A stretch of 14,081 nucleotides of DNA from an uncultured Bacteroidota bacterium (GTDB taxonomy: Bacteria; Bacteroidota; Bacteroidia; Chitinophagales; Saprospiraceae), in NCBI GenBank assembly GCA_937952445.1, contig CALGAA010000263.1:1-14081 (forward strand). The letters are read 5' to 3'. The notes below the pieces were generated by a model. That model worked only from the letters and a program-made list of their open reading frames with translations. It was not told the DNA's origin and ran no database searches. Both the position numbers and the translations under genes were made by a program. This document shows, piece after piece, positions 1 to 8,700 of this stretch. Numbering within the stretch: the stretch's first letter is position 1; every line of letters starts with the position of its first letter.

Positions 1-2921
1 ATTTCGAACTCAGCGGTGAATCCTCTCAAGGCGATAACGGTCAGACCTCACAGATAACCATAGAAGATCTTCCCAGGGGCGACTATACGCTTAGCATTAC
101 CGACGCCGACGATAATACGATTGAAAAAAACTTTGCCGTAGAAGGCTCCGATGACAACTACGGCATCGTACCTGTCCCCAATAATTGTACTTCCGATCCC
201 AACGGGATGGCTTACATCAACAACCCACCCACTGGAAGTTATCAAATCGAATGGACCTACAACAACGAAACGTTTTACAACGTCGACACCTTGAAAAACT
301 TAGCCGGTGGTGAGGTCAGTTTCAGAATTACCGATGGAAACAATTGTCCAAGTCGCATACTAAGAGGGACCATACCCAACCAAGGGGTACAAGCTACCGC
401 GGAGGTGATCCAAGCCCCCAATTGCGACGGCACACCGGGATCGGTCCGCATCGACGTGACCGGCGGTACGGCACCGTACACGATTTATCACAATGGAGAC
501 TCATACTATGATATGCCGTCCATTGAGCTTGAGATCTTCCGAGAAACCGAAAACTTCAACATCAGCGACGACGCCGGATGCGCGGTCTCGCTTGAGGTCA
601 ATTCGACCGTGACCGGCGGGGAAACTTTTACGCTCACGGATTCCACGGTCATCGACCTAAATTGCGAAAATAGGGAAGAAGGAGGCAATGGGCGCATGGG
701 GCAATTTGAAGGTACAGTAACCTCGAGTAGCAATACCAATGCAGCAAACTTTAGTTCGGCGATATTATACCACGACAATGGTGATCCGGTACATGGAACC
801 AAAATTATGGTTAATCCGGCAACGGGGCAAATTCGTGCACGGTTTCTCGATCCAGGCGCGTATTACTGGGAGATCGAGGGTGCCTGCGCCGGGGCGGCGA
901 CCCGGTTTGAGTTTACCATCCAGGACCGGGTGACCAATCCGCCTACCATCACCGAGACCATCACCGCCATTGGCTGCGATCCCGGCAGTGGACTGGGAGC
1001 GATTAGCCTGGAAGTCTTTCCAGACAACGCCAACTACTCCTTCGAATGGAGCAATGGCGAAACTACGGCGAACATCAGCGATCTGGAGGCTGGCGATTAC
1101 ACCGTCACGGTGTTCGATCCCGAAACCATGTGCTCGTTCGAAGCCACTTACTCCATCACCGAGGGTGTGACCTATACCAAATTGGAAACCACTCTGCCGT
1201 GCGACGTGGATACCATGGCTGAGGTGGGCGTATCTATTCGCGAAGACTACGAGTCCATTCTTTGGGAAAGCGGTGAAAATACGGAAATCATACGAGTCAG
1301 CGAACCCGGTTATTATGGCTTTACGATCCCGCCCACTGATCCCAATTGCAGCCCGATCCAGGATTCGATTTATATTTCTTCGGCATCTAGAACTTTTGGT
1401 TCCATTAATATTAACTCTTCAATTCCTGATAATTGCAAGACTGAAGCATTTGTTATTGCATCACTTCCATCAACTGAAATTCTTACAGAATATGGATTCT
1501 CATGGGACAATGGCCCCATTATGGAAGCTAACAACAGTTATTTCATATACGATGGAGAAGAACATAATCTCAAAATATACAAGGAGGATTGTATTATCAT
1601 TGATACAAATTTCATTGTAGATTTTCCTCGTGCTATAACATTGGACACTACAGTATTCAATGTGTCTTGTTATGGGCAGAATGATGGCCAAATCATAGTA
1701 AACGCATCTGGTGGATTCGGTAATTACCGCTATGATTTCAACAATACAGGTGATATGGGCTTTTTTGGTGAGTATCGAGATCTGGCACCAGGTGATTATA
1801 CCATACAAGTAATAGACCTTCCGCTTGATATGGGAAGTAATCCCTGTGAAGCAACTATTACTGTAACCATTACCGAACCCGCACCCTTCCGGGTATCGGT
1901 GGATACCACCCAGGTCACACCGCCCTCGTGTACAGGGGAATGGGACGGATCCATCCAATTGGTGGTGGAGGGAGGCAACCCGGGGACAAAAAATATTCGA
2001 TATACCTTTAGTGGAGGGGCAAATCGAACCAACCAGCTTCGATTGGACAGCTTACGCGCCAGCAATTATAAAATCGAGGTCGAAGATTCCCTCGGATGCA
2101 TTGCCAATGTAGAGTACCTGCTGGAAGATCCCGACCCGATCAATTTTGAGATTCCTCCCATCGAAGAACCGATGTGTGCCGGTCAAACGACGACCCTGAT
2201 CATCTCCTCAGCCACCGGAGGAACCGGGATGGATTATCAATACTCGGTAGATGGCGGAGTTCCTGTACCACTGGGAGATCCTCTCGACATATTGGCCGGA
2301 GAGCACCAGATCACCGTTTATGATGGTAATCTGTGCAACGTCACCAACGCGGTCGTCATCCGGGAGCCCGAGCCGATTCTTGTGAGCTTCAACCAGCCGG
2401 ACACTCTGCTGGTTTCACTGGGCGAAAACATCGAACTGGCTGCAGAGGTCAATGGCACCAACCCCATTACCGATTACATTTGGACGCCTACTCCACCTGA
2501 TTCCCTCAATACCCGTGAAATTCTTCAATTTTCAGCCGTGCAGAATCTAACCGTTTCACTGGATGTGATCGATTCACGCGGATGTACTGGTTCCAACGAA
2601 ATTTTTGTATTGGTCCGTAAAACGAGGGACATCGGAATCCCCAATGCATTCTCCCCCAATGGGGACGGGCACAATGATCTGTTGACGGTGATTCCCGGAC
2701 CTGCGGTTCAATCGATTCAAAAATTCCAGATCTTCGACCGATATGGTACATTGGTGTGGGAAGAATCGAACATTTCACCTGCCCAGGCTCAAATAACAGG
2801 CTGGGATGGAACCTACAAAGGCAAACCGGCGATGGTTGATGTTTATGTCATGCTCTTGAGGGTGGAATACATTGACGGACAGGTGATCCAACGGATTGCT
2901 GATGTAACTCTGATCAAATAA
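1..2921 (+). CDS. SprB-repeat surface adhesin with T9SS type B (CHU_C) sorting domain, 5' truncated
   Basis: The reading frame (first full codon at nt 3) has no stop back to the window edge, so the ATG at 207 is internal and 972 residues of a longer protein are visible. It is a chain of secreted beta-sandwich modules. SprB-like modules begin at Cys141, Cys325, Cys556, Cys643 and Cys725; the clearest has CYGQNDGQI at 556-564 then ASGG. Most carry a second Cys near their end, such as GC or MC. A PKD/Ig-like domain lies at about 793-871. The end (879-972) is the gliding-motility-associated CHU_C domain, starting IPNAFSPNGDG, with the FQIFDRYG and GWDGTYKG motifs; it directs export by the type IX system and surface attachment. 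An adhesin or motility role is inferred from the family. Residues about 459-623 are encoded by DNA much richer in A+T than the rest. The last codon is followed by a 157-bp gap before the next gene. Confidence 0.9.
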   Translation, partial: FELSGESSQGDNGQTSQITIEDLPRGDYTLSITDADDNTIEKNFAVEGSDDNYGIVPVPNNCTSDPNGMAYINNPPTGSYQIEWTYNNETFYNVDTLKNLAGGEVSFRITDGNNCPSRILRGTIPNQGVQATAEVIQAPNCDGTPGSVRIDVTGGTAPYTIYHNGDSYYDMPSIELEIFRETENFNISDDAGCAVSLEVNSTVTGGETFTLTDSTVIDLNCENREEGGNGRMGQFEGTVTSSSNTNAANFSSAILYHDNGDPVHGTKIMVNPATGQIRARFLDPGAYYWEIEGACAGAATRFEFTIQDRVTNPPTITETITAIGCDPGSGLGAISLEVFPDNANYSFEWSNGETTANISDLEAGDYTVTVFDPETMCSFEATYSITEGVTYTKLETTLPCDVDTMAEVGVSIREDYESILWESGENTEIIRVSEPGYYGFTIPPTDPNCSPIQDSIYISSASRTFGSININSSIPDNCKTEAFVIASLPSTEILTEYGFSWDNGPIMEANNSYFIYDGEEHNLKIYKEDCIIIDTNFIVDFPRAITLDTTVFNVSCYGQNDGQIIVNASGGFGNYRYDFNNTGDMGFFGEYRDLAPGDYTIQVIDLPLDMGSNPCEATITVTITEPAPFRVSVDTTQVTPPSCTGEWDGSIQLVVEGGNPGTKNIRYTFSGGANRTNQLRLDSLRASNYKIEVEDSLGCIANVEYLLEDPDPINFEIPPIEEPMCAGQTTTLIISSATGGTGMDYQYSVDGGVPVPLGDPLDILAGEHQITVYDGNLCNVTNAVVIREPEPILVSFNQPDTLLVSLGENIELAAEVNGTNPITDYIWTPTPPDSLNTREILQFSAVQNLTVSLDVIDSRGCTGSNEIFVLVRKTRDIGIPNAFSPNGDGHNDLLTVIPGPAVQSIQKFQIFDRYGTLVWEESNISPAQAQITGWDGTYKGKPAMVDVYVMLLRVEYIDGQVIQRIADVTLIK
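1378..1865. other. AT-rich cassette inside the adhesin gene
   Basis: Within the open adhesin frame, base composition changes abruptly. A hand count over 1381-1860 gives about 37% G+C, while sampled 60-bp lines on each side (1081-1200, 1861-1920) give 50-58%. The tract keeps the reading frame, covers about 165 codons and includes the most canonical SprB repeat of the protein. It looks like a module swapped in from a differently composed relative. The edges are judged by eye to about 15 bp. Confidence 0.6.
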
Positions 2922-3041
2922 AACCGGACCTGAACACATATTTTAAAGCTCTGCTCACAGTTTAAAAGAAAACTGATCCCGTTTGCCGGAGAACCTGTTT
3001 TGGACATTTCTGCCTTAGAATACTGTTAATCTTTCATTTTA

Positions 3042-3065
3042 CATATGATATTTTTATTTCATATG
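3042..3065. promoter_or_regulatory. Inverted repeat CATATGA/TCATATG before the NlpC/P60 gene
   Basis: A perfect 7-bp inverted repeat (3042-3048 and 3059-3065) encloses a 10-nt spacer and ends 13 bp before the NlpC/P60 start. The sequence TATTTTTA at 3049-3056, one base off the Bacteroidota -7 consensus TAnnTTTG, sits in the spacer. This would fit an operator laid over a promoter. No convincing -33 TTG is seen, so the reading is tentative. Confidence 0.35.
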
Positions 3066-3078
3066 TTATTTTAGCAGG

Positions 3079-3618
3079 ATGAATATAAGTGTACCATATA
3101 TCCAATTAATAGTCTTAGCGGTGATCGCGGGGACCTTAATGTCCTGCAATCCAAAGCAACGAAAATTAATAACGGAATCGCCCACAGAGATGAACAGGGT
3201 GAGTACGACCCGCTATGAAATCGTCGAGCAGGCCAGAAATACCGTTGGTGCCGGGTACAAATACGGAGCCACGGGATCGTCTAAATTTGACTGTTCAGGA
3301 TTGGTATATTCCCTTTTTCTCGCGCAGGATATTGCTCTGCCGCGTTCAACCGACGCAATGTCCAGCTACGGTGAAGAAATAAAACTGCACGAGGTCAAGC
3401 CAGGTGATTTAATTTTCTTCCGCAACGTCCGAAAAATTGACCACGTAGCCATCGTTTCCCGAAAATCACCGACCAGGACCTGGTTGATACACAGTACCAC
3501 TTCGAGGGGAGTCGTGGAGGAAGTGCTCGAAGAATCGCATTACTGGAAAACCCGGGTAGACCAGTGCAGACGTATTATTCCTTTGGCCGAATCCGAGGGC
3601 ACCGCCTACGTCAAATGA
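3079..3618 (+). CDS. NlpC/P60 family cell-wall hydrolase, lipoprotein
   Basis: A 179-residue lipoprotein. Residues 1-22 are a signal peptide ending in the lipobox LMSC, with Cys23 as the lipidation site. An NlpC/P60 cysteine-peptidase domain fills about 45-170. The nucleophile is Cys72 in FDCSGLVY, the catalytic His is His122 in DHVAIV, and His138 in LIHST is the usual third polar residue. The KPGDLIFF motif at 107-114 is typical of the fold. Family members cut peptide bonds in peptidoglycan stems, commonly D-Glu to diaminopimelate. It probably acts from the periplasmic face of a membrane; which one cannot be told. The length is that of a minimal single-domain member, with no SH3 or LysM targeting domain. 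It stands alone between the adhesin gene and a gene-poor stretch. The start is the only ATG ahead of the signal peptide. Confidence 0.88.
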   Translation: MNISVPYIQLIVLAVIAGTLMSCNPKQRKLITESPTEMNRVSTTRYEIVEQARNTVGAGYKYGATGSSKFDCSGLVYSLFLAQDIALPRSTDAMSSYGEEIKLHEVKPGDLIFFRNVRKIDHVAIVSRKSPTRTWLIHSTTSRGVVEEVLEESHYWKTRVDQCRRIIPLAESEGTAYVK

Positions 3619-3626
3619 GCATGGAA

Positions 3627-3650
3627 GAATCAATCTTCTGTCCTTGATTC
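3627..3650 (+). terminator. Possible weak terminator hairpin after the NlpC/P60 gene
   Basis: GAATCAA (3627-3633) and TTGATTC (3644-3650) form a perfect 7-bp stem with a 10-nt loop, 8 nt past the stop codon. No run of T follows, so it may protect the mRNA 3' end rather than terminate transcription. A competing 5-bp hairpin (GAAGA/TCTTC, 3624-3638) overlaps it. Confidence 0.25.
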
Positions 3651-3990
3651 ACCCTTTCGCTGGTGATGTTGTCTGGAATTAATCTCTGAATTTCTGGGCA
3701 AACCCTATTTAGCCTCACCTACCAACTTTGATCGTTGAGATCTGTCCATTCGTCTAATTTCCTCATTGGACAATTTAAAGCATAATATCTTTGGAGTAGT
3801 GACTACGTGAAGGGGTATCGGGATCGAAATCGATTAGTCGATGAAATAAAAAAGGGTAAACGCGAAAAATTTCAACATTTACCCTTAAAACTACCAGCTA
3901 TATCTTTATGACTATTGAATCGATTAAAAGTATCTTGAATTAGCAATTATAAGTCAAATTTAAGAAACGAAACCCATTTTTTACGGTTTT
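3651..3990. other. Gene-poor AT-rich spacer
   Basis: No ORF with plausible codon use was found here in any frame. It holds the minus-strand terminator-like hairpin described separately. Near its right end are three T6 runs (about 3977-3982, 3987-3992 and 3995-4000), spaced 8-10 bp, which could give intrinsically bent DNA. No RNA gene or mobile-element end was recognised. Confidence 0.6.
3838..3886 (-). terminator. Intrinsic-terminator-like stem-loop for the GT117-M28 operon
   Basis: AAGGGTAAA (3852-3860) and TTTACCCTT (3878-3886) make a perfect 9-bp stem with a 17-nt loop. Read on the minus strand, the stem is followed at once by TTTTTTATTT, a good U-tract. This is the orientation needed to end transcription coming from the M28 gene, whose stop lies about 257 bp upstream. 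The plus-strand side has no T run, so it would not serve the NlpC/P60 gene. The stem is only moderately G+C rich. Confidence 0.5.
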
Positions 3991-4149
3991 TTAATTTTTT
4001 CGATTCGGCACCCCTTTACCATTGAGCCTGACTTGTTTGTGGATGAGGAACGGACCGTTGCCCTGTTTTTGTATTTCGATCAGCCAGACCTTTACACCTT
4101 TTTGAATTATCCGGACGTAAAATATTCTTCCCCGAAAGCGCCCTATTGT
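3991..4149 (-). pseudogene. Possible coding remnant without a start codon
   Basis: Between in-frame stops at 4150-4152 and 3991-3993, the minus strand reads 52 sense codons. Their translation looks protein-like, with alternating hydrophobic and charged residues including KVWLIEIQKQ and FLIHKQVRLNGKG, suggesting beta-strands. There is no ATG or TTG, and the only GTG is near the end. G+C also rises here relative to the AT-rich spacer beyond. It may be a decayed small gene, a fragment left by deletion, or chance. The plus strand over the same bases is open too (3967-4211, no ATG), so the strand is not certain. No family was recognised. Confidence 0.25.
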
Positions 4150-5723
4150 TTATCCACGATCGGTCGGCTATCCCGATTCAGAATTTCCCAGGCCGTCCCA
4201 AAGATCAACTGACCGATGGTGAGCATTTTGGGAAACTCAATCTTTTCGATGGTATCGGTAGGTTTGTGATAGTCGGCATGTACACCCGTAAAATAGAAGA
4301 TCACCGGAATACCCTTCTTTGCAAAATTGTAGTGGTCAGACCGATAATAAAAACGGTTGGGATCGGCATCATCATTATACGTATAATCCAGTTCCAGGTT
4401 CGTCAACGCCTCGTTGACCCCTTCGTTGATGTTGTGAAGATCACTGCTCAGTTTGTCTGAACCGATAATATAAACATAATAAGGGTTGTCCTGGTGGGCA
4501 TCATCCCTACGTCCAATCATATCGACGTTGAGATTGGCCACCGTATTCTCCAGCGGATACAAAGGATTATCTGCATAATACGCAGATCCCAAAAGACCTT
4601 TTTCTTCAGCATTCGTAAAGAATATCAACAACGATCTCCGCGGATAGTCCGCATTTTCTTTCGACAATTCACTAATCACCCGTGCAATTTCAAGAATGGT
4701 ACTCGTCCCTGAACCGTCATCATCAGCACCGTTATAGATTTCACCGTTTTGGATTCCGACGTGGTCCAAATGCGCCGATAAAACCAGAATCTCGTGGCGC
4801 AAATTGGGGTCGTTCCCCGGTAGAAATCCCACCACGTTGGGTATGTATTCATATCCGGTCACTTTGTGCAGCGCCACCTCGATTTCTTTTCGGATGACCA
4901 CACGATTTACCTGGCGATTGGGGCTGGCGTATTTATTATCATCATAGGAAGCAATTTCGTCCTCATAACCGGCCATCAATTGATCAGCCATCCGGGGTGA
5001 AATGTACACCACATTGGTCCGTTTTGAGGGCGGTACTTTGGTCGAAATAGTAGGATTGGCCAATACCTGTCGGTAACGCCCCAGACGGTTGGAAAAATGC
5101 GGGGAAACAACAAGGATCAAACGCACCCCGGCTTCGCGGGCAGCCTCGAGTTTGTGCGGTTCCAATTCAGAAGTACGGGTAGCTCCCATCTGAGCAGGCC
5201 GTCCTTCCCGAATAAGCACTACCCTGTTGGCCAGGTCAGCTTCTGCAAAATCATTGTACTGTTCAGCAGTCTGACCATAGCCGAGGTAGAGAATTTCACC
5301 TGCGTCGAAAGATGGTAGATTGGGGTTATCTGAGGGCAGAGCGTAAAAATCCGTCAAAAATTCATAGCTCTGATTTTCCAACGAAATTGAAATTTCATCC
5401 CATTCCTGTTTGTACAGTGGAAAATACTGGTAATAGTTGGTCGTTCGCGGCGGGGTCTGGTATCCATATTCTTGCAGGTGTTTGGCCAGATATTCAGCGG
5501 CCCGCACATTCCCCGGATGCCCGGCTTCCCGGCCTTCCATATCATCAGCAGACAGGATCTCCAGATGCTCTCGTATGTTGTCCAGCGAAATACGGTCCGC
5601 ATACGTACTGAGTTTCATGATGTCCGTATCGACCAATTGCCCTACTACAGAGCCCGGTAACAGAACTATGCCAATCCATATTAATAACATCCAAACCCTG
5701 GCCATACGAAAGATTTTATTCAA
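4143..5723 (-). CDS. Secreted M28 family zinc aminopeptidase
   Basis: 526 residues. A signal peptide spans about 1-28 (hydrophobic core 11-22, cleavage probably before Gln29), so the enzyme is exported. A protease-associated (PA)-like insert spans about 130-280, inside an M28 co-catalytic zinc peptidase fold. All expected metal and catalytic residues are present: His318 (SAHLDHVG), bridging Asp334 (NGADDDGSGT), catalytic Glu373 and ligand Glu374 (NAEEKGLLGS), Asp401 (NVDMIGR) and His486 (DYHKPTDT). Family members remove N-terminal residues from peptides; the exact specificity cannot be read from sequence. There is no C-terminal sorting domain, so the periplasm or outer envelope is more likely than T9SS release. 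The start codon is 3 nt after the stop of the upstream glycosyltransferase gene, so the two are surely cotranscribed and perhaps translationally coupled. The chosen ATG precedes a complete signal peptide; an ATG at codon 7 is a weaker alternative. Confidence 0.92.
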   Translation of the reverse strand: MNKIFRMARVWMLLIWIGIVLLPGSVVGQLVDTDIMKLSTYADRISLDNIREHLEILSADDMEGREAGHPGNVRAAEYLAKHLQEYGYQTPPRTTNYYQYFPLYKQEWDEISISLENQSYEFLTDFYALPSDNPNLPSFDAGEILYLGYGQTAEQYNDFAEADLANRVVLIREGRPAQMGATRTSELEPHKLEAAREAGVRLILVVSPHFSNRLGRYRQVLANPTISTKVPPSKRTNVVYISPRMADQLMAGYEDEIASYDDNKYASPNRQVNRVVIRKEIEVALHKVTGYEYIPNVVGFLPGNDPNLRHEILVLSAHLDHVGIQNGEIYNGADDDGSGTSTILEIARVISELSKENADYPRRSLLIFFTNAEEKGLLGSAYYADNPLYPLENTVANLNVDMIGRRDDAHQDNPYYVYIIGSDKLSSDLHNINEGVNEALTNLELDYTYNDDADPNRFYYRSDHYNFAKKGIPVIFYFTGVHADYHKPTDTIEKIEFPKMLTIGQLIFGTAWEILNRDSRPIVDKQ

Positions 5724-5726
5724 AAC

Positions 5727-8700
5727 TTATAGATTAAATTGTGATAAATCAGCAAATGAACCCAGTTTGGCGTGAAGTTTTTCCACCAATTCCGGATTAC
5801 CCGTTTGAACCACAAAATTCGCTAACCCCGGAATCCTGGAATCCCACATCTCTTTTTGAGCTCCAAATCCGGCGTTGAGTGCAGACTGACTGATCGATCG
5901 GTAAAACACCATTTGTTCCTCAAACCGGTCGATCAATTTATCCAACAAGGGCTCCATCATCTCGGGTTTTCCAAGGAGGTTATAGTACTGAACAAATACG
6001 AGCGTTTCCTGATCGTAAGGGAAGTTGAAATCGGGAAAGACCTCAAAATATTTATTCAAAATGTCAATTCCAATTTGCTGATAACGCTCCTTTTCGCTCT
6101 CATTATCCGCATTATTCATGCGGGTAAGGGCTTCCTGACAAGCGCGCGAAACCATGTTGCGCATGGCCATCACAGTCGCCCTAAATCCATCGGCCACGGC
6201 TTGATCGTACTGGTCGAGGCCACCCCATTGGAATTCATTGAGCATATTATGGTGTACGGCTTCCAAATTAACCATTTGTTGCCCCTGTACCGGAACCAAT
6301 CGCTGGGCCAGACCTTCCATACGAAGGTATTGCTGCAATCCAAATAACTGATCGGTGGGAGCGGTCAGCGACCAGTATATGGGCCGTTCGGTCCAATTGT
6401 TGGCTATAATATCCAAAACAGTCAGTTCACCTTTGTTCAGATAACTATTGCTGCCGATCGTTCCGGTCATACGGCTTACAACGCGTCCCGAATCAGCCGG
6501 TAACAGCATGTCCTGAACCGCCGGATCGTTGGTATTTACATCGATGTAGAATTGATTGGACGGTACAAAACTTTCAAAACTTCGACCTCCCGATGCGGGT
6601 TGCGGATTGTCCGCTGCCGCAAATTCCATGATGTCCTTTAACGCCATCGGACTACCTTCCCTCACGGGTAGATTGTTTCGTTTTGACCCCCGGAATTGAT
6701 CTTTGGTAAAGGTCAATTTGATGGCGGGAGAATCATTTTTCTTTCGTCGCAACCCATTGATATACCAATCTACCGGGATCAAACTCAAGTTGACGACCCG
6801 CACATCGGTTCTGATTCCTTCTACTTCCTGAGCGTACCACAACGGATAGGTGTCGTTGTCCCCATAGGTGAAAAGTATCGCGTTGGGTTCACAACTTTCC
6901 AGGAAATTGATCGCTGAATCCCGGGCACTATGAAGGTTTCGGCGGTTGTGATCATCGTAATTATTAAATGCCATCAGGATCGGCGCAATGAGAACCAGTC
7001 CACCCGCCAACAACGCAGGCGTAAGTCCCTTCATTTTCTCCGAGAAACGTTCATATAGCGCAGGAACCGCCATACCCATCCAGATGGCGAAAGCCACGAA
7101 TGAGCCTACGAGTACATAATCCCGTTCCCGGGGTTCCATCGGCGGCTGGTTGGAGTACACAATGATCCCAATTCCCGTGATGACAAAAAAGGCCAGCATG
7201 GTCCACCAATCGCTCCGCTTGCGGGAATATTGCCAAAAGAACCCGATCAGGCCAAAGATCAGCGGCAGATAAAAGTAAAAGTTCCTGCTCTGATCTGCTT
7301 TGATATAGTCGGGGTCTTTGGTGTAATCGTAGAAACCCATTTTCACAATCTTATCGACAAACGGAATACCTGAAACCCAGTGTCCGGAGGTCCAATCCCA
7401 GGGGACATAACCCTGTGATCCGTTGTGTTGTCCGACAAAATTCCACATAAAATAGCGGCCGTACATCCACCCGATCTGGTATTGCAAAAAGAAGTTCACA
7501 TTATCACCCAGGGTCGGGGAACCACTTTGTCGTTTCATCCAGTGGGCCCGGTACCGCGGTTGGTCTTTCCCCTGATTGGATGACATTCGGGGAAACAAAA
7601 CTTCATCCTGATCCCGATATACGTATTTGGGTTTGTAATTGGTAATTTCGTATCGGTCCCCTACCCGACCGTATCGTTCCGTGTAGGACACATCGACGGG
7701 GCTTTTATCAAACTGTGGCCCTTTGAGAATCGGTCTTTCGCCATATTGCTCCCGGTTAATGTAAGGGATCAAAGCAAATACGTTATCAGGGTCATTCATA
7801 TTAATGGGAGGCTCCGCTCCAGCCCGGAGGACAACCACCATGATCGTACTGTACCCGATTATCACGAGCATCATCGCCAGAAGGGCGCGTTCGATGACGT
7901 ATCTGTTATTCTTCCAGGCATATTTCAATCCGAAGTAGAATCCGGCAATTAACAGCAACAGTAACGGAATCAATCCGCTGTGGATGGGCAGACCCAGGGA
8001 ATTCACGGTCAGCAATTCAAATTTTGACCAAATAACAGGTAAGCCAACGATTACGCCTTTTTGGATGATGACCAGACTGATCATACCCAGCACAGTAGCC
8101 AACAAAAATCCTTTTACTGATGGCTTTTCCGATTTTTTGAAATAATAAAACAACGCCAGGGCCGGAATAACCAGCGCAGAAAGCAAGTGCACTCCAATCG
8201 ACAGTCCGATGGCGTAGAAGGCCAGTAAAAGCCAACTGTCGTGGGTTTTGGATTCGGGGAGGGTATACCATTTGACTGTCGCCCACAGCGTCAGCATGGT
8301 AAAAAACAGGGATAGCGCATACACCTCACCCTCTACCGCTGAAAACCAGACCGAAGTACAAAACGCACCCGAAAAGCCCGCAACCAGCCCACCTATCGCC
8401 AATGCGATATTCTGACCAATGGTGGTTTCTTCTTCACGTCCGACCATCGCGTGTCTGCTCAGACGGATGCAGATCCAGGCCGCGAACATCGCAGCAAAGG
8501 AAGTGGAAAAACCAGACAGTAAATTGACAGCGAAGGCAGGGGCAGAAGGGCTGGAGGAAAACATGTCCCCAAACATTGAAAAGATTCGACCGACGAGCAA
8601 AAACAAAGGCGCTCCCGGCGGGTGAACAACCTGTAACTTGTAGGCTCCGGCGATAAACTCCCCCACATCCCAAAGAGAACCGGTGCGCTCTGCTGTAGAA

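Noticed and set aside
1500..1958. 152-codon open frame on the minus strand inside the adhesin gene
   Set aside because: It lies opposite a continuous SprB-repeat reading frame, shows no recognisable domain, and mostly falls in the AT-rich cassette. It is best explained as a shadow frame.
2941..2967. TTTTAAA/TTTAAAA inverted repeat after the adhesin gene
   Set aside because: The stem is only A and T, the loop is 13 nt and no T run follows, so it cannot be supported as a terminator.
3619..4142. Possible RNA gene or mobile-element remnant in the gene-poor stretch
   Set aside because: No tRNA cloverleaf, terminal inverted repeats, target duplication or transposase fragment was found by eye.
5856..6347. 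163-codon open frame on the plus strand
   Set aside because: It lies fully antisense to the C-terminal part of the GT117 gene, with no domain or leader of its own.
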